Notes under the pieces: model-generated
What the model was told of the DNA's origin: nothing
What the model saw: only the letters and a program-made list of their open reading frames with translations
The model's database searches: none
NCBI GenBank assembly: GCA_964394665.1
Contig: CAYMYN010000017.1
Location: 1-64,000 of the forward strand
Origin: CAYMYN01 sp964394665
GTDB taxonomy: Bacteria; Planctomycetota; UBA1135; GCA-002686595
Direction of reading: 5' to 3'
Length of the DNA stretch: 64,000 nt
Made by a program: the position numbers and the translations under genes
Part shown: one piece after another, positions 43,279 to 51,644 of the stretch
Layout of the letters: each line of letters begins with the position of its first letter
How positions within the stretch are numbered: position 1 is the first letter of the stretch

Positions 43279-44967
43279 TCAGCGGGGCCCACCGCGGCAG
43301 ACGCCCGTGATCGTCAGCGCGATGTCGGGCTTCTCCTTGTGGCCCAGCTCGATCAGGAGCACGCCGCGGAACGAGCCGTTGGCCTCCTCGGGCAGGCCCT
43401 CGAGCGCGACGTCGACGTCGATCGAGTTGGGCTGGCCCTGCACCGGAAGGAAGGTCGGCTTGAACAGGTGCGCGTACTCCCACTCGGCGTAGTCCTGGGT
43501 GCCGGGGATCTGCATCCCGACGACCCGCGCGCGCAGGTCGGCGTTCGCCAGGTCGAAGTTCTGGTCGTTGCAGTCGATGCGCACGACGAAGTTCTTCGCC
43601 TGGCCCGGCCGCACGAGGCCCATCGAGATGTAGGGCGGGTTGTAGGTGAACGGACCCACGACGCGCGCGGAGACCGTCAGCGAGATGTCGTAGCGCTGGG
43701 CCGAACCGGTGTGGTCGGGTTCGGCGCCCTCGACCTCGACGTCGCTCTGGATCAGGATCGCGCGCGCCAGGGTGCCCTCGACGAGGTCCGGCCCGATGGT
43801 CACGTTCAGCGTCCAGCTCGAGGCGCGGCCGTCGGCGCCCGCGTTGAGCGGCACGAGCTCGGCCTGCGTTCCGGCCGGCAGGGTGCCCGGGGCGATCTCC
43901 AGGCCGACGGCGGTGCCGCGGGCGCTGGTGATGCTGGCGGACATCGTCTTGGTCTCCCCCACCTCGACCTGGCCGAAGTTCAGGAACTGCGGCTCGTGCA
44001 GGAGGAAGGGCTCGACGTCGGCCTGCAGGGAGAGCTGGGTGCTGCCGCGCGGGTCGGAGGAGGTGATGTTGACGCTCGTGTTCTGCCGGCCGCGCTTGCC
44101 CTTGGTGTGCAGGGAGGCGGGTACGACGACCTTGCGGCCCGGGGGGATCGGGTTGCCGAAGACGTACTCCTGCATCGCGCCGGCCTCGTCCTCGTACAGC
44201 ACGCGCGCCACGGTGCAGCCGCAGGTCGGCTTGACCTGGTGGATGATCAGGTCCTCGGTGCCCTCGGTGACGAGCTCGAACTCGTGCGTCGAGACCGCGC
44301 CCTGCAACAGGCGGCCGAAGTCGTGGCGCTCCTGGCCGATCGGGCACACCAGGCGCGAGCCCTCGCGGGTCCCCAGGATCGAGGGCAGCCCGGAGGCCGC
44401 GTCGAGCGCCTGTTGGGCGAGGGCCGCCTTGGCGGCCAGGGACTCCTGCACGCTCTGGGGCGCGCCCTGCTCGACGGCCTGGGCGTAGGTGCGCGCCGCC
44501 TGTTCCGCCGTCTCCTTGGCCTGGGCGAGGCGCGCCGCGTCCTGCTTGGCGTGGTCGTGGCCGGAGTGGTCGTGACCGTCGTGCGGGTCGTGCTCGGGGT
44601 GGTCCTCGGGCAGGGCGGCCAGCGCGGCCTGCTTCGCGGCCTGGGCGGTCCCGGCCAGCGCCTGCTGAGCCTCGGCCTTGGCGGCGGCGCCCAGGACCTG
44701 GGCCGGCGTCTGCTCGGTGGGCTTGGCGGCCGGCTGTTGGGCGGCCGGCTGTTGGGCGGCCTGCGGGGCGGCGGCCGGCGTCTGCTGGGCGGCCGGCTGC
44801 TGGGGAGCGGACGGCTGCTGTTGGGCCGCCGGGAGCTGCGAGGCGGGCGCCGCGGGTGCGGACTTCCCACCCGAGTCACAGGCGGCGAGGAGGAGGACCG
44901 TCGCCGGGACGGCCAGGAAGAGGCTGCGGGCGGGGCTCAGCCCGCGGGGGTGTCGTTGGGAGATCAT
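43279..44967 (-). CDS. Lipoprotein with DUF1573 domains, Ala/Gln/Pro tract and His-rich segment
   Basis: 562 residues. The lipobox VLLLAAC gives lipidated Cys30. Residues 38-90 are a low-complexity Ala/Gln/Pro tract. Residues 123-139 hold seven His in 17 (HPEHDPHDGHDHSGHDH), a likely metal-binding cluster. The DUF1573 domain starts about residue 212 (RHDFGRLLQGAVSTHEFELV) and contains the hallmark PTCGCT with Cys249 and Cys251. Ig-like strands follow to the end, with LNFGQVEVGETKTMSAS as a second repeat. DUF1573 is common in planctomycete and Bacteroidetes exported proteins; the CGC pair may bind metal or form a disulfide. A TATGCT box lies about 190 bases upstream. It is transcribed alone and ends in a strong hairpin. 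Confidence 0.88.
   Translation of the reverse strand: MISQRHPRGLSPARSLFLAVPATVLLLAACDSGGKSAPAAPASQLPAAQQQPSAPQQPAAQQTPAAAPQAAQQPAAQQPAAKPTEQTPAQVLGAAAKAEAQQALAGTAQAAKQAALAALPEDHPEHDPHDGHDHSGHDHAKQDAARLAQAKETAEQAARTYAQAVEQGAPQSVQESLAAKAALAQQALDAASGLPSILGTREGSRLVCPIGQERHDFGRLLQGAVSTHEFELVTEGTEDLIIHQVKPTCGCTVARVLYEDEAGAMQEYVFGNPIPPGRKVVVPASLHTKGKRGRQNTSVNITSSDPRGSTQLSLQADVEPFLLHEPQFLNFGQVEVGETKTMSASITSARGTAVGLEIAPGTLPAGTQAELVPLNAGADGRASSWTLNVTIGPDLVEGTLARAILIQSDVEVEGAEPDHTGSAQRYDISLTVSARVVGPFTYNPPYISMGLVRPGQAKNFVVRIDCNDQNFDLANADLRARVVGMQIPGTQDYAEWEYAHLFKPTFLPVQGQPNSIDVDVALEGLPEEANGSFRGVLLIELGHKEKPDIALTITGVCRGGPR
44726..44755 (-). repeat. Tandem 15-bp repeat coding Ala/Gln/Pro in the DUF1573 lipoprotein
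   Basis: Two perfect copies of a 15-base unit (44726-44740 and 44741-44755) encode the repeated AAQQP tract. Neighbouring degenerate copies extend the low-complexity region from about 44700 to 44860. Such repeats can vary in length between strains. Confidence 0.7.
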
Positions 44968-45159
44968 GGCTCGTCGTCGGGCTCTGGGTATCGGTGGACG
45001 GTCGACTCCGACTGAGGCGCGCTCGGCCGGCCGGCGGTGGGTCAGGGACCGCGTCGCGGACCGCGGTGGGCCCCGCTACAGGGCGCTTACGGGACCCCGG
45101 CCGCACGGGATAGCGCGGGGGGCGAGTTTTACGTGTCGTCCGTCCGCTGGGGCCGGGCC

Positions 45160-45165
45160 AGCATA
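45160..45165 (-). promoter_or_regulatory. Putative -10 box (TATGCT) for the DUF1573 lipoprotein gene
   Basis: TATGCT on the minus strand, 193 bases before the ATG at 44967, identical to boxes at 1119-1124 and 19541-19546. A second A/T-rich candidate lies at 45125-45132. Confidence 0.3.
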
Positions 45166-45241
45166 CGCGAGCCCCGCGCGCGCGGCGAGGTTCGCGGCCC
45201 GTCGGCGATCGTCGCGCGTGGGGCCGGCAGGGCCCGATTGG

Positions 45242-45247
45242 TAGCAT
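45242..45247 (+). promoter_or_regulatory. Putative -10 box (TAGCAT) immediately before the GTG of the short lipoprotein
   Basis: TAGCAT ends seven bases before the GTG at 45254, where transcription would begin at or next to the start codon, so the mRNA may be leaderless. No SD is visible for this gene. Confidence 0.4.
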
Positions 45248-45253
45248 CGCCGC

Positions 45254-45997
45254 GTGCCGCCCCGCTCCGAGTCGCCCCGCGTCCCGTCCGGGCCGAGCAG
45301 CCCCTCGAACGACGCCCGACCCCGGCGGCGCGGCGCATCCGGCGCCCGAGCCCACGCCGGTCCCTGGTGCGCCCTGCTGCTCGCGTTGCTCGCCTCGGCC
45401 TGCCGCGCCGCCCCGCGCCCGCAGGAGTACCTCGAGATCGGCTTCGCGAGCCCCGAGCAGACCCTGCGGACCTTCCAGCTCGCCGGACGCGCCGATCTCC
45501 CGGGCCTCGAATTCCGCTGCCTGGCGGTGGAGTTCGTGCGCCTGCACCGGTTGAGCGAGCTCGCCTACCGCGAGTTCCGCGACCAAGCGGGCTGGCTGCG
45601 CGCCGGGATCGCGCGCGCGCGGCTCATCGAGCGCCGGGACACCGGCCCCGGGCGCGCGACCTGCCTGCTCACGGTCCGCTTCCCCCTGGGGACCTTCCGG
45701 CGCGATTTCGAGGTCGACCTGGTGCGCGAGACCTTCTGGGAGGCCTTCTCCGGGGAGCGGCGCCTCGTCGACGAGCTGGGGCCGGACCTGGATGGGCTGC
45801 TCGCCGTGGTCGACGGCCCCCTGGGTCCCCAGCTCGTGGCGCGGCTCGACCTGCCCTTCCACCTCGACCCGCGCGAGGGCTCCGACCCGATCACCGGGAT
45901 CCGCGTCGGCCAGGAGTGGAAGATCGCCGATATCCGGCCGGTCGAGCCGGGGGCCTCGCCCCCCGCACCCGCACCCGCCCCCTTCCCCGAACCCTGA
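45254..45997 (+). CDS. Lipoprotein of unknown function
   Basis: 247 residues from a GTG start. A basic N-terminus of about 35 residues precedes the lipid signal LLLALLASAC, with Cys50 as the lipidation site; the N-region is unusually long. The mature part (residues 51-235) is mixed alpha/beta: EIGFASPEQTLRTFQLAGR, RLHRLSELAYREFRDQAG, LLTVRFPLGTFRRDFEVDL and RVGQEWKIADIRPVEPG. It ends in a Pro/Ala tail. No catalytic motif or known family is apparent. The pattern of a helix followed by beta hairpins could suit a small exported domain of the NTF2-like kind, but that is a guess. It ends at a hairpin terminator whose stem includes its own stop codon. Confidence 0.75.
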   Translation: MPPRSESPRVPSGPSSPSNDARPRRRGASGARAHAGPWCALLLALLASACRAAPRPQEYLEIGFASPEQTLRTFQLAGRADLPGLEFRCLAVEFVRLHRLSELAYREFRDQAGWLRAGIARARLIERRDTGPGRATCLLTVRFPLGTFRRDFEVDLVRETFWEAFSGERRLVDELGPDLDGLLAVVDGPLGPQLVARLDLPFHLDPREGSDPITGIRVGQEWKIADIRPVEPGASPPAPAPAPFPEP

Positions 45998-46073
45998 GAG
46001 GCCGAGAAAAAATCGAACGGACCCGGAGCGGACCCAGAGCAGACCATCCAGACGGCCTCTCAGAGCGTTTTTT
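45994..46073 (+). terminator. Terminator with 11-bp stem and T6 tail at the end of the short lipoprotein
   Basis: CTGAGAGGCCG at 45994-46004 pairs perfectly with CGGCCTCTCAG at 46053-46063, and six T follow at 46068-46073. The loop of 48 bases carries an A6 run and two copies of CGGACCC. The TGA stop codon at 45995-45997 lies inside the first arm. The loop is long for a simple intrinsic terminator, so an RNA structure is possible. Confidence 0.65.
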
Positions 46074-46075
46074 GG

Positions 46076-46095
46076 ACGGCCGGCAAGCCGGCCGT
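46076..46095. repeat. Near-perfect palindrome upstream of ppdK
   Basis: ACGGCCGGC at 46076-46084 is followed by AA and its complement GCCGGCCGT at 46087-46095. A second, weaker inverted repeat (AGAGTG and CACTCT) spans about 46100-46126. Together with the preceding terminator this gives three hairpins in 130 bases before ppdK, perhaps an operator. Confidence 0.5.
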
Positions 46096-46177
46096 ACCGA
46101 GAGTGCTCGAATTCTTCTCCCACTCTGAGGGGCCCGGCCGATCCGAGGTCGGACCCCGCGGACGCTCCGCGATCGCG

Positions 46178-48961
46178 ATGACCCGACCCCGCCCCAAGCG
46201 CTCGCCCGCCTCCCCGACCGTCCGCCGCCCGGCCCGGGCCCCCGGGCGGCGCGTCTTCTGGTTCGAGAAGGACCGCGCGGACGGGGACCAGAGCCAGGTG
46301 GCGCTCCTGGGCGGCAAGGGCGCGAACCTGGCCGAGATGGCCAGGCTGGGGCTGCCGGTTCCGCCGGGCTTCACGATCTCGACCGCGGTCTGCGCGGAGT
46401 TCCGGGGCGGCGGCGGTCGCCTGCCGGACGGGCTCGAGGACGAGGTGGAGCGGGCGCTCTCGCGCCTCGAACGGGCCCTCGGCCGGCGCTACGGCGATCC
46501 TGCGAACCCGCTGCTGGTCTCGGTGCGCTCGGGCGCGGCGGCCTCGATGCCGGGCATGATGGACACGGTCCTCAACCTGGGCCTCTTCCCCGACACGGTC
46601 CGCGGGCTCGCCGAGCGCAGCGCCAACCCGCGCTTCGCCTGGGACGCCTACCGTCGCTTCCTCGCCATGTACGGCGACGTCGTGCTCGGCGTGCGCGCCG
46701 AGGGCGACCACGCCGAGAGCCCCTTCGGCGCGGCCCTCGACCGCGCCAAGCGCGAGCGCGGCGTCGAGCTCGACACCGCGCTCGAGCCCGCGGACCTCGA
46801 GGCGCTGTGCGGGCACTACCGGGAGCTCGTGCTGCGCCACACGGGCGCGCCCTTCCCGGACGATCCGCGCGCCCAACTCTGGGGCGCCATCGCGGCCGTC
46901 TTCCGTTCGTGGGACAACGAACGCGCCCGCAGCTACCGCGCCCTCAACCACATCCCCGACCAGGACGGCACAGCGGTCACCGTGCAGGCCATGGTGTTCG
47001 GCAACCTCGGGCCCACTTCGGGGACCGGGGTCGCGTTCACCCGCGACCCCGCGAGCGGCGAGCGGCGCTTCTTCGGCGAGTACCTGATGAACGCCCAGGG
47101 CGAGGACGTGGTGGCGGGCCTGCGCACGCCCGACCCCATCGCGCGCCTGGAGCGCGACTGCCCCGCGGCGTGGCGCGAGCTGCGGCGCATCCAGGAGCTG
47201 CTCGAGCGCCACTTCCGCGACATGCAGGACCTCGAGTTCACGATCGAGGACGGGACGCTCTACATGCTCCAGTGCCGCAGCGGCAAGCGCACGGGCGCGG
47301 CCGCCGTGCGCATCGCCTGCGACCTCGTCGACGAGGGCCTGCTCGAGCCCGAGGAGGCCCTGCTGCGGGTCGAGCCCGAGTCCCTGACCCAGCTCCTGGC
47401 GCCGATCTTCGACCCGCGCGAGCTCTCGCGCGCCGCCCCCCGCCAACTGACGCGCGGCCTCGCCGCGGGCCCCGGCGCCGCCTGCGGACGCGCGGTCTTC
47501 GGCGCGCGCCGCGCGGAGGAGCTCTCGGCGGCGGGCGAACGCGTCGTGCTCGTGCGCGTCGAGACCTCGCCCGAGGACATCCACGGCATGCACGCCGCCG
47601 AGGGCATCCTGACCGCGCGCGGCGGCATGACGAGCCACGCGGCGCTGATCGCGCGCCAGATGGGCCGGGTGTGCGTGGTCGGCGCGGGCGAGCTGCGGAT
47701 CGACTCCGCGCGCGGCCGCCTCCAGGTCGGGGGACACACGATCGTCGAGGGCGAGTGGATCAGCCTCGACGGAACCCGCGGCCTGGTCTACGCCGGCGAG
47801 ATCCCGACCCGGCCCTCGGAGGTGGCCCGCGCCCTGCTCGGGAGCGGGGCCGGGGCGCGCCGCGCCGCGGCGACCCCCCTGCCGCGCGCCTACCAACGCC
47901 TGCTCGAGTGGGCCGACGCGGCCCGCACGTTGGGCGTGCGGGCGAACGCCGATCAGCCCGAGCAATGCCGCGCGGGGCTCGCCTTCGGCGCCGACGGCGT
48001 CGGCCTGTGTCGCACCGAACACATGTTCTTCGGCGGCGAGAAGATCGACGCCGTGCGCGAGATGATCCTGGCCGAGGACGCGCCGACGCGCGAGCGGGCG
48101 CTGCGCAAGCTGCTGCCGCTGCAGCGCCGCGACTTCGAGGGCATCTTCCGCGTCCTCGGCGAGCGCCCGGCGGTGATCCGCACCCTCGACCCGCCGCTGC
48201 ACGAATTCCTGCCCCACGAACCCGAGGCCCAGCGCGCGATCGCCGCGGAGCTCGGTCTCTCCCTCGCACGCGTGAAAGCCCGCGTCGCCGCCCTGCACGA
48301 GCAGAATCCGATGCTCGGCCATCGGGGCTGTCGCCTGGGGATCGTGTACCCCGAGATCACGCGCATGCAGGCCCGGGCCATCTTCGAGGCCGCCTGCAAC
48401 GTGCTCAAGCGCACCGGCGTCGCGCCCCTGCCCGAGCTCATGATCCCGCTGGTCGCCTCGCGCGCCGAGCTCGTGGCCCAAGCCGACGTCGTGCGCGCCG
48501 TCGCCGAGGAGGTCTTCGAGCGCAAGGGCGTGCGTCTGCGCTACCTCGTGGGCACGATGATCGAGGTTCCGCGCGCGGCGCTCACCGCGGGCGAGATCGC
48601 CGGCGCGGCGGAGTTCTTCTCCTTCGGGACCAACGACCTCACCCAGACCACCTTCGGCATCAGTCGCGACGACAGCGGTGGCTTCGTCCCCGCCTACGTC
48701 GAGCAGGGGATCTTCGCCGACGATCCCTTCGCGACCCTCGACCGCGCGGGCGTCGGCCGTCTGTTGCGCATCGCCGTCGAGGAGGGCCGCGGCGCGCGGC
48801 GTGACCTCGAGGTCGGCATCTGCGGCGAGCACGGCGGCGACCCGCGCTCGATCGAGCTGTGCCAGGAGCTGGGCCTCGACTACGTGTCCTGCTCGCCCTT
48901 CCGCGTCCCGGTCGCGCGCCTGGCGGCCGCCCAGGCCGCCCTGCGCGCGCGCCGACGCTGA
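46178..48961 (+). CDS. ppdK: Pyruvate, phosphate dikinase
   Basis: 927 residues. The enzyme interconverts pyruvate, ATP and phosphate with phosphoenolpyruvate, AMP and pyrophosphate, either for gluconeogenesis or glycolysis. The N-terminal ATP-grasp domain starts at about residue 35 (VALLGGKGANLAEMARLGLP) and includes SVRSGAAASMPGMMDTVLN. The swivelling phosphohistidine domain has GGMTSHAAL with His487. The C-terminal PEP/pyruvate domain carries FGADGVGLCRTEHMFF, FGTNDLTQTTFGISRDD and the catalytic Cys loop GICGEHGGDP. The initial 35 residues are basic and not conserved. ATG 46178 was preferred over a GTG at 46103 because that lies within the upstream hairpin region. It is convergent with the M28 peptidase across a strong terminator. 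Confidence 0.95.
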   Translation: MTRPRPKRSPASPTVRRPARAPGRRVFWFEKDRADGDQSQVALLGGKGANLAEMARLGLPVPPGFTISTAVCAEFRGGGGRLPDGLEDEVERALSRLERALGRRYGDPANPLLVSVRSGAAASMPGMMDTVLNLGLFPDTVRGLAERSANPRFAWDAYRRFLAMYGDVVLGVRAEGDHAESPFGAALDRAKRERGVELDTALEPADLEALCGHYRELVLRHTGAPFPDDPRAQLWGAIAAVFRSWDNERARSYRALNHIPDQDGTAVTVQAMVFGNLGPTSGTGVAFTRDPASGERRFFGEYLMNAQGEDVVAGLRTPDPIARLERDCPAAWRELRRIQELLERHFRDMQDLEFTIEDGTLYMLQCRSGKRTGAAAVRIACDLVDEGLLEPEEALLRVEPESLTQLLAPIFDPRELSRAAPRQLTRGLAAGPGAACGRAVFGARRAEELSAAGERVVLVRVETSPEDIHGMHAAEGILTARGGMTSHAALIARQMGRVCVVGAGELRIDSARGRLQVGGHTIVEGEWISLDGTRGLVYAGEIPTRPSEVARALLGSGAGARRAAATPLPRAYQRLLEWADAARTLGVRANADQPEQCRAGLAFGADGVGLCRTEHMFFGGEKIDAVREMILAEDAPTRERALRKLLPLQRRDFEGIFRVLGERPAVIRTLDPPLHEFLPHEPEAQRAIAAELGLSLARVKARVAALHEQNPMLGHRGCRLGIVYPEITRMQARAIFEAACNVLKRTGVAPLPELMIPLVASRAELVAQADVVRAVAEEVFERKGVRLRYLVGTMIEVPRAALTAGEIAGAAEFFSFGTNDLTQTTFGISRDDSGGFVPAYVEQGIFADDPFATLDRAGVGRLLRIAVEEGRGARRDLEVGICGEHGGDPRSIELCQELGLDYVSCSPFRVPVARLAAAQAALRARRR

Positions 48962-48965
48962 ACGC

Positions 48966-49009
48966 GGACGCGCGGAGCGCCCCGACGCATCGGGACGCTC
49001 CGCGCGTCC
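48966..49009. terminator. 14-bp hairpin between convergent ppdK and M28 peptidase genes
   Basis: GGACGCGCGGAGCG at 48966-48979 pairs perfectly with the arm 48996-49009, and CCCG/CGGG extend it inside. No T-tract. Its position between converging genes supports bidirectional termination. Confidence 0.65.
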
Positions 49010-49036
49010 GTCCCGCCCTCGCGTGGCCTGCCCGGA

Positions 49037-50599
49037 CTAGAACTCCAGCGAGTCGGTCTGCAAGGCGTCGAGCAGGCGCACCACCAGGCGCGCCACCCGC
49101 CGCAGCTTGTCGGTGTCGATCTTCTCCGGCGTGTCGCTGGGCTGGTGGTAGTCGTCGTGCACGCCCGAGAAGAGGAAGGCCACCGGGATGCCCAGGCGCG
49201 CGAACGAAGCCTGGTCGGAGCGGTAGTAGTACTCGTCCGCGCTCTTGAGCTCGGGGAATCCTTCCAGGGGCGAGAGCCGCATCGCCAGCCGCACGATGCC
49301 GTTGTGCTGCTCGTGTTTCTCGGTGGGCGTGATGAACAGCTCGCTCGGATCATTGCGCCCGATCATGTCGATGTTGAGGTTCGCCACGGGGCGCGCCTCG
49401 CCCGGCAGCCAGGGCGCGTCGGACCAGGCCCGCGAGCCGAGCAGACCCTTCTCCTCGCCGGAGACCCAGATCAGGAGCACCGAACGACGCAGGGGGCCGT
49501 GGGCGGCCAGGGCCCGCGCGACGGCCAGCAGGCCGGTCGTGCCCGAGCCGTTGTCGTCGGCGCCGTTGTAGATCGACTCGCCCGTGACGCCGACGTGGTC
49601 GTAGTGCGCGCTGACGATCACGACCTCGTTGGCGAGCTCCGGGTCGCTGCCGGGCCAGAACCCGCACACGTTCTCGACCTGGATCTCGCCGCCGCCGAGC
49701 AGCACCCGGTGCTCGGCGAACTCGAGTCCCAGGTCCGTGCCGGGCTCGGGCTTCCAGTCCGCTGCCGCGACACCCTCGGGGCGCGCCGGCGAGGCCGCGA
49801 GGGTGCGCTGGAAGGCCTCGCGCGAGAGGTAGGAGACGTTGCCGCGACGGGAACGTCCGCCGCTCTCCTCGCGGGTCCGGGTGCGCGGCTCGCCGCTCTG
49901 CGGCAGACTCACGCTGCCGCGCTCGAGCAGTCGGATGCGGTCGGCGAAGCGCACGTCGTAGGGCGCCTCGTCGTAGCCCGGGCCCGGGGTCAGCACGACG
50001 CCCAGGACGCCCGCGGCGGCCGCCGCCCTTCCCAGCGCACCGCTCGAGCCGCCCTCGTCCAGCACGATCGCCCAGGCGCCATCGAGCGCGCTGGACTCGA
50101 GCGCCGCGAGCGCGCTCGCGGAGCCGACGAACACGACGCGCCCGCGTTGGCTCGTGGCCTCGCGCAGGAATCGATCGGCGACGTGGAAGCCCTTGCCGAT
50201 CGGGAAGGACAGGGGCTCCGTCCCGCCGAGCACCTCCAGGCGCGTCTGCGCGGCGTCCATCGCCGTGGTGCGCAGGGCGTACAGGTGGAAGTAGGAGTCG
50301 TCGCGCGCGCCCGGCTCGAAGCCCAGGCTCACCAGGCGCGAGCGCAGGTACCGCGCGGCGATGGTCAACCCCGCGCTGGGCGTGTCGCGCCCGCGCAGCT
50401 CGTCCGAGGCGATGAAGTCGATGTCGGCCCGGATGTCGCGTTCCTGGATGGCGTCCAGGGCCGCGGCGAGCCGGCTGCTCGCGGCGACCACGGGCGCCTC
50501 CGAGCCGCCCCCGGGAAGGGCCGCGGCGGGAGCGCCTAGCAGGAGCAGGGGCAGCAGGAACGGGAACCGGAGGGAGAGCGGGGAGCGGTCGCGGCGCAT
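49037..50599 (-). CDS. Exported M28-family zinc peptidase with PA domain
   Basis: 520 residues. A signal peptide occupies residues 1-27 (hydrophobic core LPLLLLGAPAAA). A protease-associated domain lies around residues 130-220 (GRVVFVGSASALAALES). The M28 catalytic domain binds two zinc ions: His332 in SAHYDHVG, Asp348 in NGADDNGSG, Glu382/Glu383 in SGEEKG, Asp411 in NIDMIG, and His485 in HDDYHQPSDT. All ligands are present, so it should be an active aminopeptidase or carboxypeptidase outside the cytoplasm. It follows the sigma factor gene by 93 bp on the same strand, with its own TATCCT box. Peptide scavenging is the likely role. Confidence 0.94.
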   Translation of the reverse strand: MRRDRSPLSLRFPFLLPLLLLGAPAAALPGGGSEAPVVAASSRLAAALDAIQERDIRADIDFIASDELRGRDTPSAGLTIAARYLRSRLVSLGFEPGARDDSYFHLYALRTTAMDAAQTRLEVLGGTEPLSFPIGKGFHVADRFLREATSQRGRVVFVGSASALAALESSALDGAWAIVLDEGGSSGALGRAAAAAGVLGVVLTPGPGYDEAPYDVRFADRIRLLERGSVSLPQSGEPRTRTREESGGRSRRGNVSYLSREAFQRTLAASPARPEGVAAADWKPEPGTDLGLEFAEHRVLLGGGEIQVENVCGFWPGSDPELANEVVIVSAHYDHVGVTGESIYNGADDNGSGTTGLLAVARALAAHGPLRRSVLLIWVSGEEKGLLGSRAWSDAPWLPGEARPVANLNIDMIGRNDPSELFITPTEKHEQHNGIVRLAMRLSPLEGFPELKSADEYYYRSDQASFARLGIPVAFLFSGVHDDYHQPSDTPEKIDTDKLRRVARLVVRLLDALQTDSLEF

Positions 50600-50692
50600 G
50601 GGAGTCTCGTGGGGGCGATGCGGAACGGCTCCCCGCGGCCGGGGCCGGGTCGAGCCGGAGGGATCGAGGGGGCCGGGTCCTACCGGGCCCGC

Positions 50693-51622
50693 TCAGGATA
50701 GTCCGTCGGGGCGCAGGGTGCGCGAGCGCAGGTACTGGACGGTGCTGGCCCGCATCCGGTCCAGGAACGGCTCGAGGTCGTCCGCCCCAGCGCGCACCAA
50801 GTCGTCGCGGTTGGCTCCGCACCAGGGGCACTCCATCTCGTCCAGATGGAAGCGAATGTACGCGGCGGGTTCAGGCGGGAGGTTCCCGGCGACCTCGCGC
50901 GCGAGCCAGTAACGCGCCGGGCAGCTCACGCGGCCCAGGCGCCAGGCGCGCGAGACGTCGAGGTCCAGGTGGCGCGTGTCGTCGTCCGCCGCGTCGGCCA
51001 GGGCGGGGAGCAACTCGCCCGAGGGATCGCGGCGCGCGGCCAGCTCGCGCAGGCGCTTGAGCGCGCGGAACTTGATGCCCGCCACGGAAGTCTCGTCGCG
51101 AAGCTGGAAGCGACGCCAGGTGTCGCGGTTGCGCCAACCCGCCGAGAAGAGCGCCTCGATCACCATCAGGCGCACGAACTCGGCCTGCTGCCAGGTCTCC
51201 TGCACCCAGTCGCGCAACACCTGCACGAGCAGCTCGTGGCCGCGGGTCACCAGGTCGTTCGCGCTCGCGATGCGGCTGGGCGAGTCCTGCACGGCCGCGA
51301 ACTCGTCCATGCCCGGCAGGCTCTCGGAGCTGTCGGCCGGCATGCCCCTGCCGATCGCGTGGCGGCGGCGCAGGTGATCGATGGTGCGATTGCGGCAGAT
51401 GCCGAACAGGAACTGCTCGAAGGTGAAGACCGGGTCGAAGCTCGCGATGCCGCGTACGGCACCCAGGAACGTCTCCTGCACGATGTCCTCGCGGGCCATC
51501 GCGTCGTCGACGCGGCGCGCGACGTAGGCCAGGAGGCGCCCGCAGAAGTTCGCCTCGACCTTCAGCCACTCCTCGTCGTCGAAGGCCTGGAGACGGTCGA
51601 TGCGCGGGATCCAATCGCTCAT
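50693..51622 (-). CDS. ECF-like sigma factor with C-terminal zinc-finger-like extension
   Basis: 309 residues, longer than usual ECF sigmas (about 180-200). Region 2 is clear: DIVQETFLGAVRGIASFD and FEQFLFGICRNRTIDHLRRR (45-87). Region 4 is less typical: TWRRFQLRDETSVAGIKFRALKRL (about 168-191). The C-terminal extension contains His259-x5-Cys265-x2-Cys268 (FHLDEMECPWC), close to the H-x3-C-x2-C motif of zinc-binding anti-sigma factors, so an internal control module is possible. GGAG lies five bases before ATG 51622. It starts 22 bp after the kinase gene stop, an ECF/kinase pair seen in several phyla where the kinase may control the sigma factor. Target promoters cannot be deduced. Confidence 0.87.
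   Translation of the reverse strand: MSDWIPRIDRLQAFDDEEWLKVEANFCGRLLAYVARRVDDAMAREDIVQETFLGAVRGIASFDPVFTFEQFLFGICRNRTIDHLRRRHAIGRGMPADSSESLPGMDEFAAVQDSPSRIASANDLVTRGHELLVQVLRDWVQETWQQAEFVRLMVIEALFSAGWRNRDTWRRFQLRDETSVAGIKFRALKRLRELAARRDPSGELLPALADAADDDTRHLDLDVSRAWRLGRVSCPARYWLAREVAGNLPPEPAAYIRFHLDEMECPWCGANRDDLVRAGADDLEPFLDRMRASTVQYLRSRTLRPDGLS
50695..50700 (-). promoter_or_regulatory. Putative -10 box (TATCCT) for the M28 peptidase
   Basis: TATCCT on the minus strand, 96 bases before the ATG, overlapping the 3' end of the sigma factor gene. Same hexamer as at 43151-43156. Confidence 0.3.
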
Positions 51623-51644
51623 GGGTACTCCACGGACGGCCGGT

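Noticed and set aside
44876..48832. 1318-codon minus-strand open frame opposite ppdK
   Set aside because: It mirrors the ppdK coding frame, has no domains and no start signals. PPDK on the plus strand has every catalytic motif.
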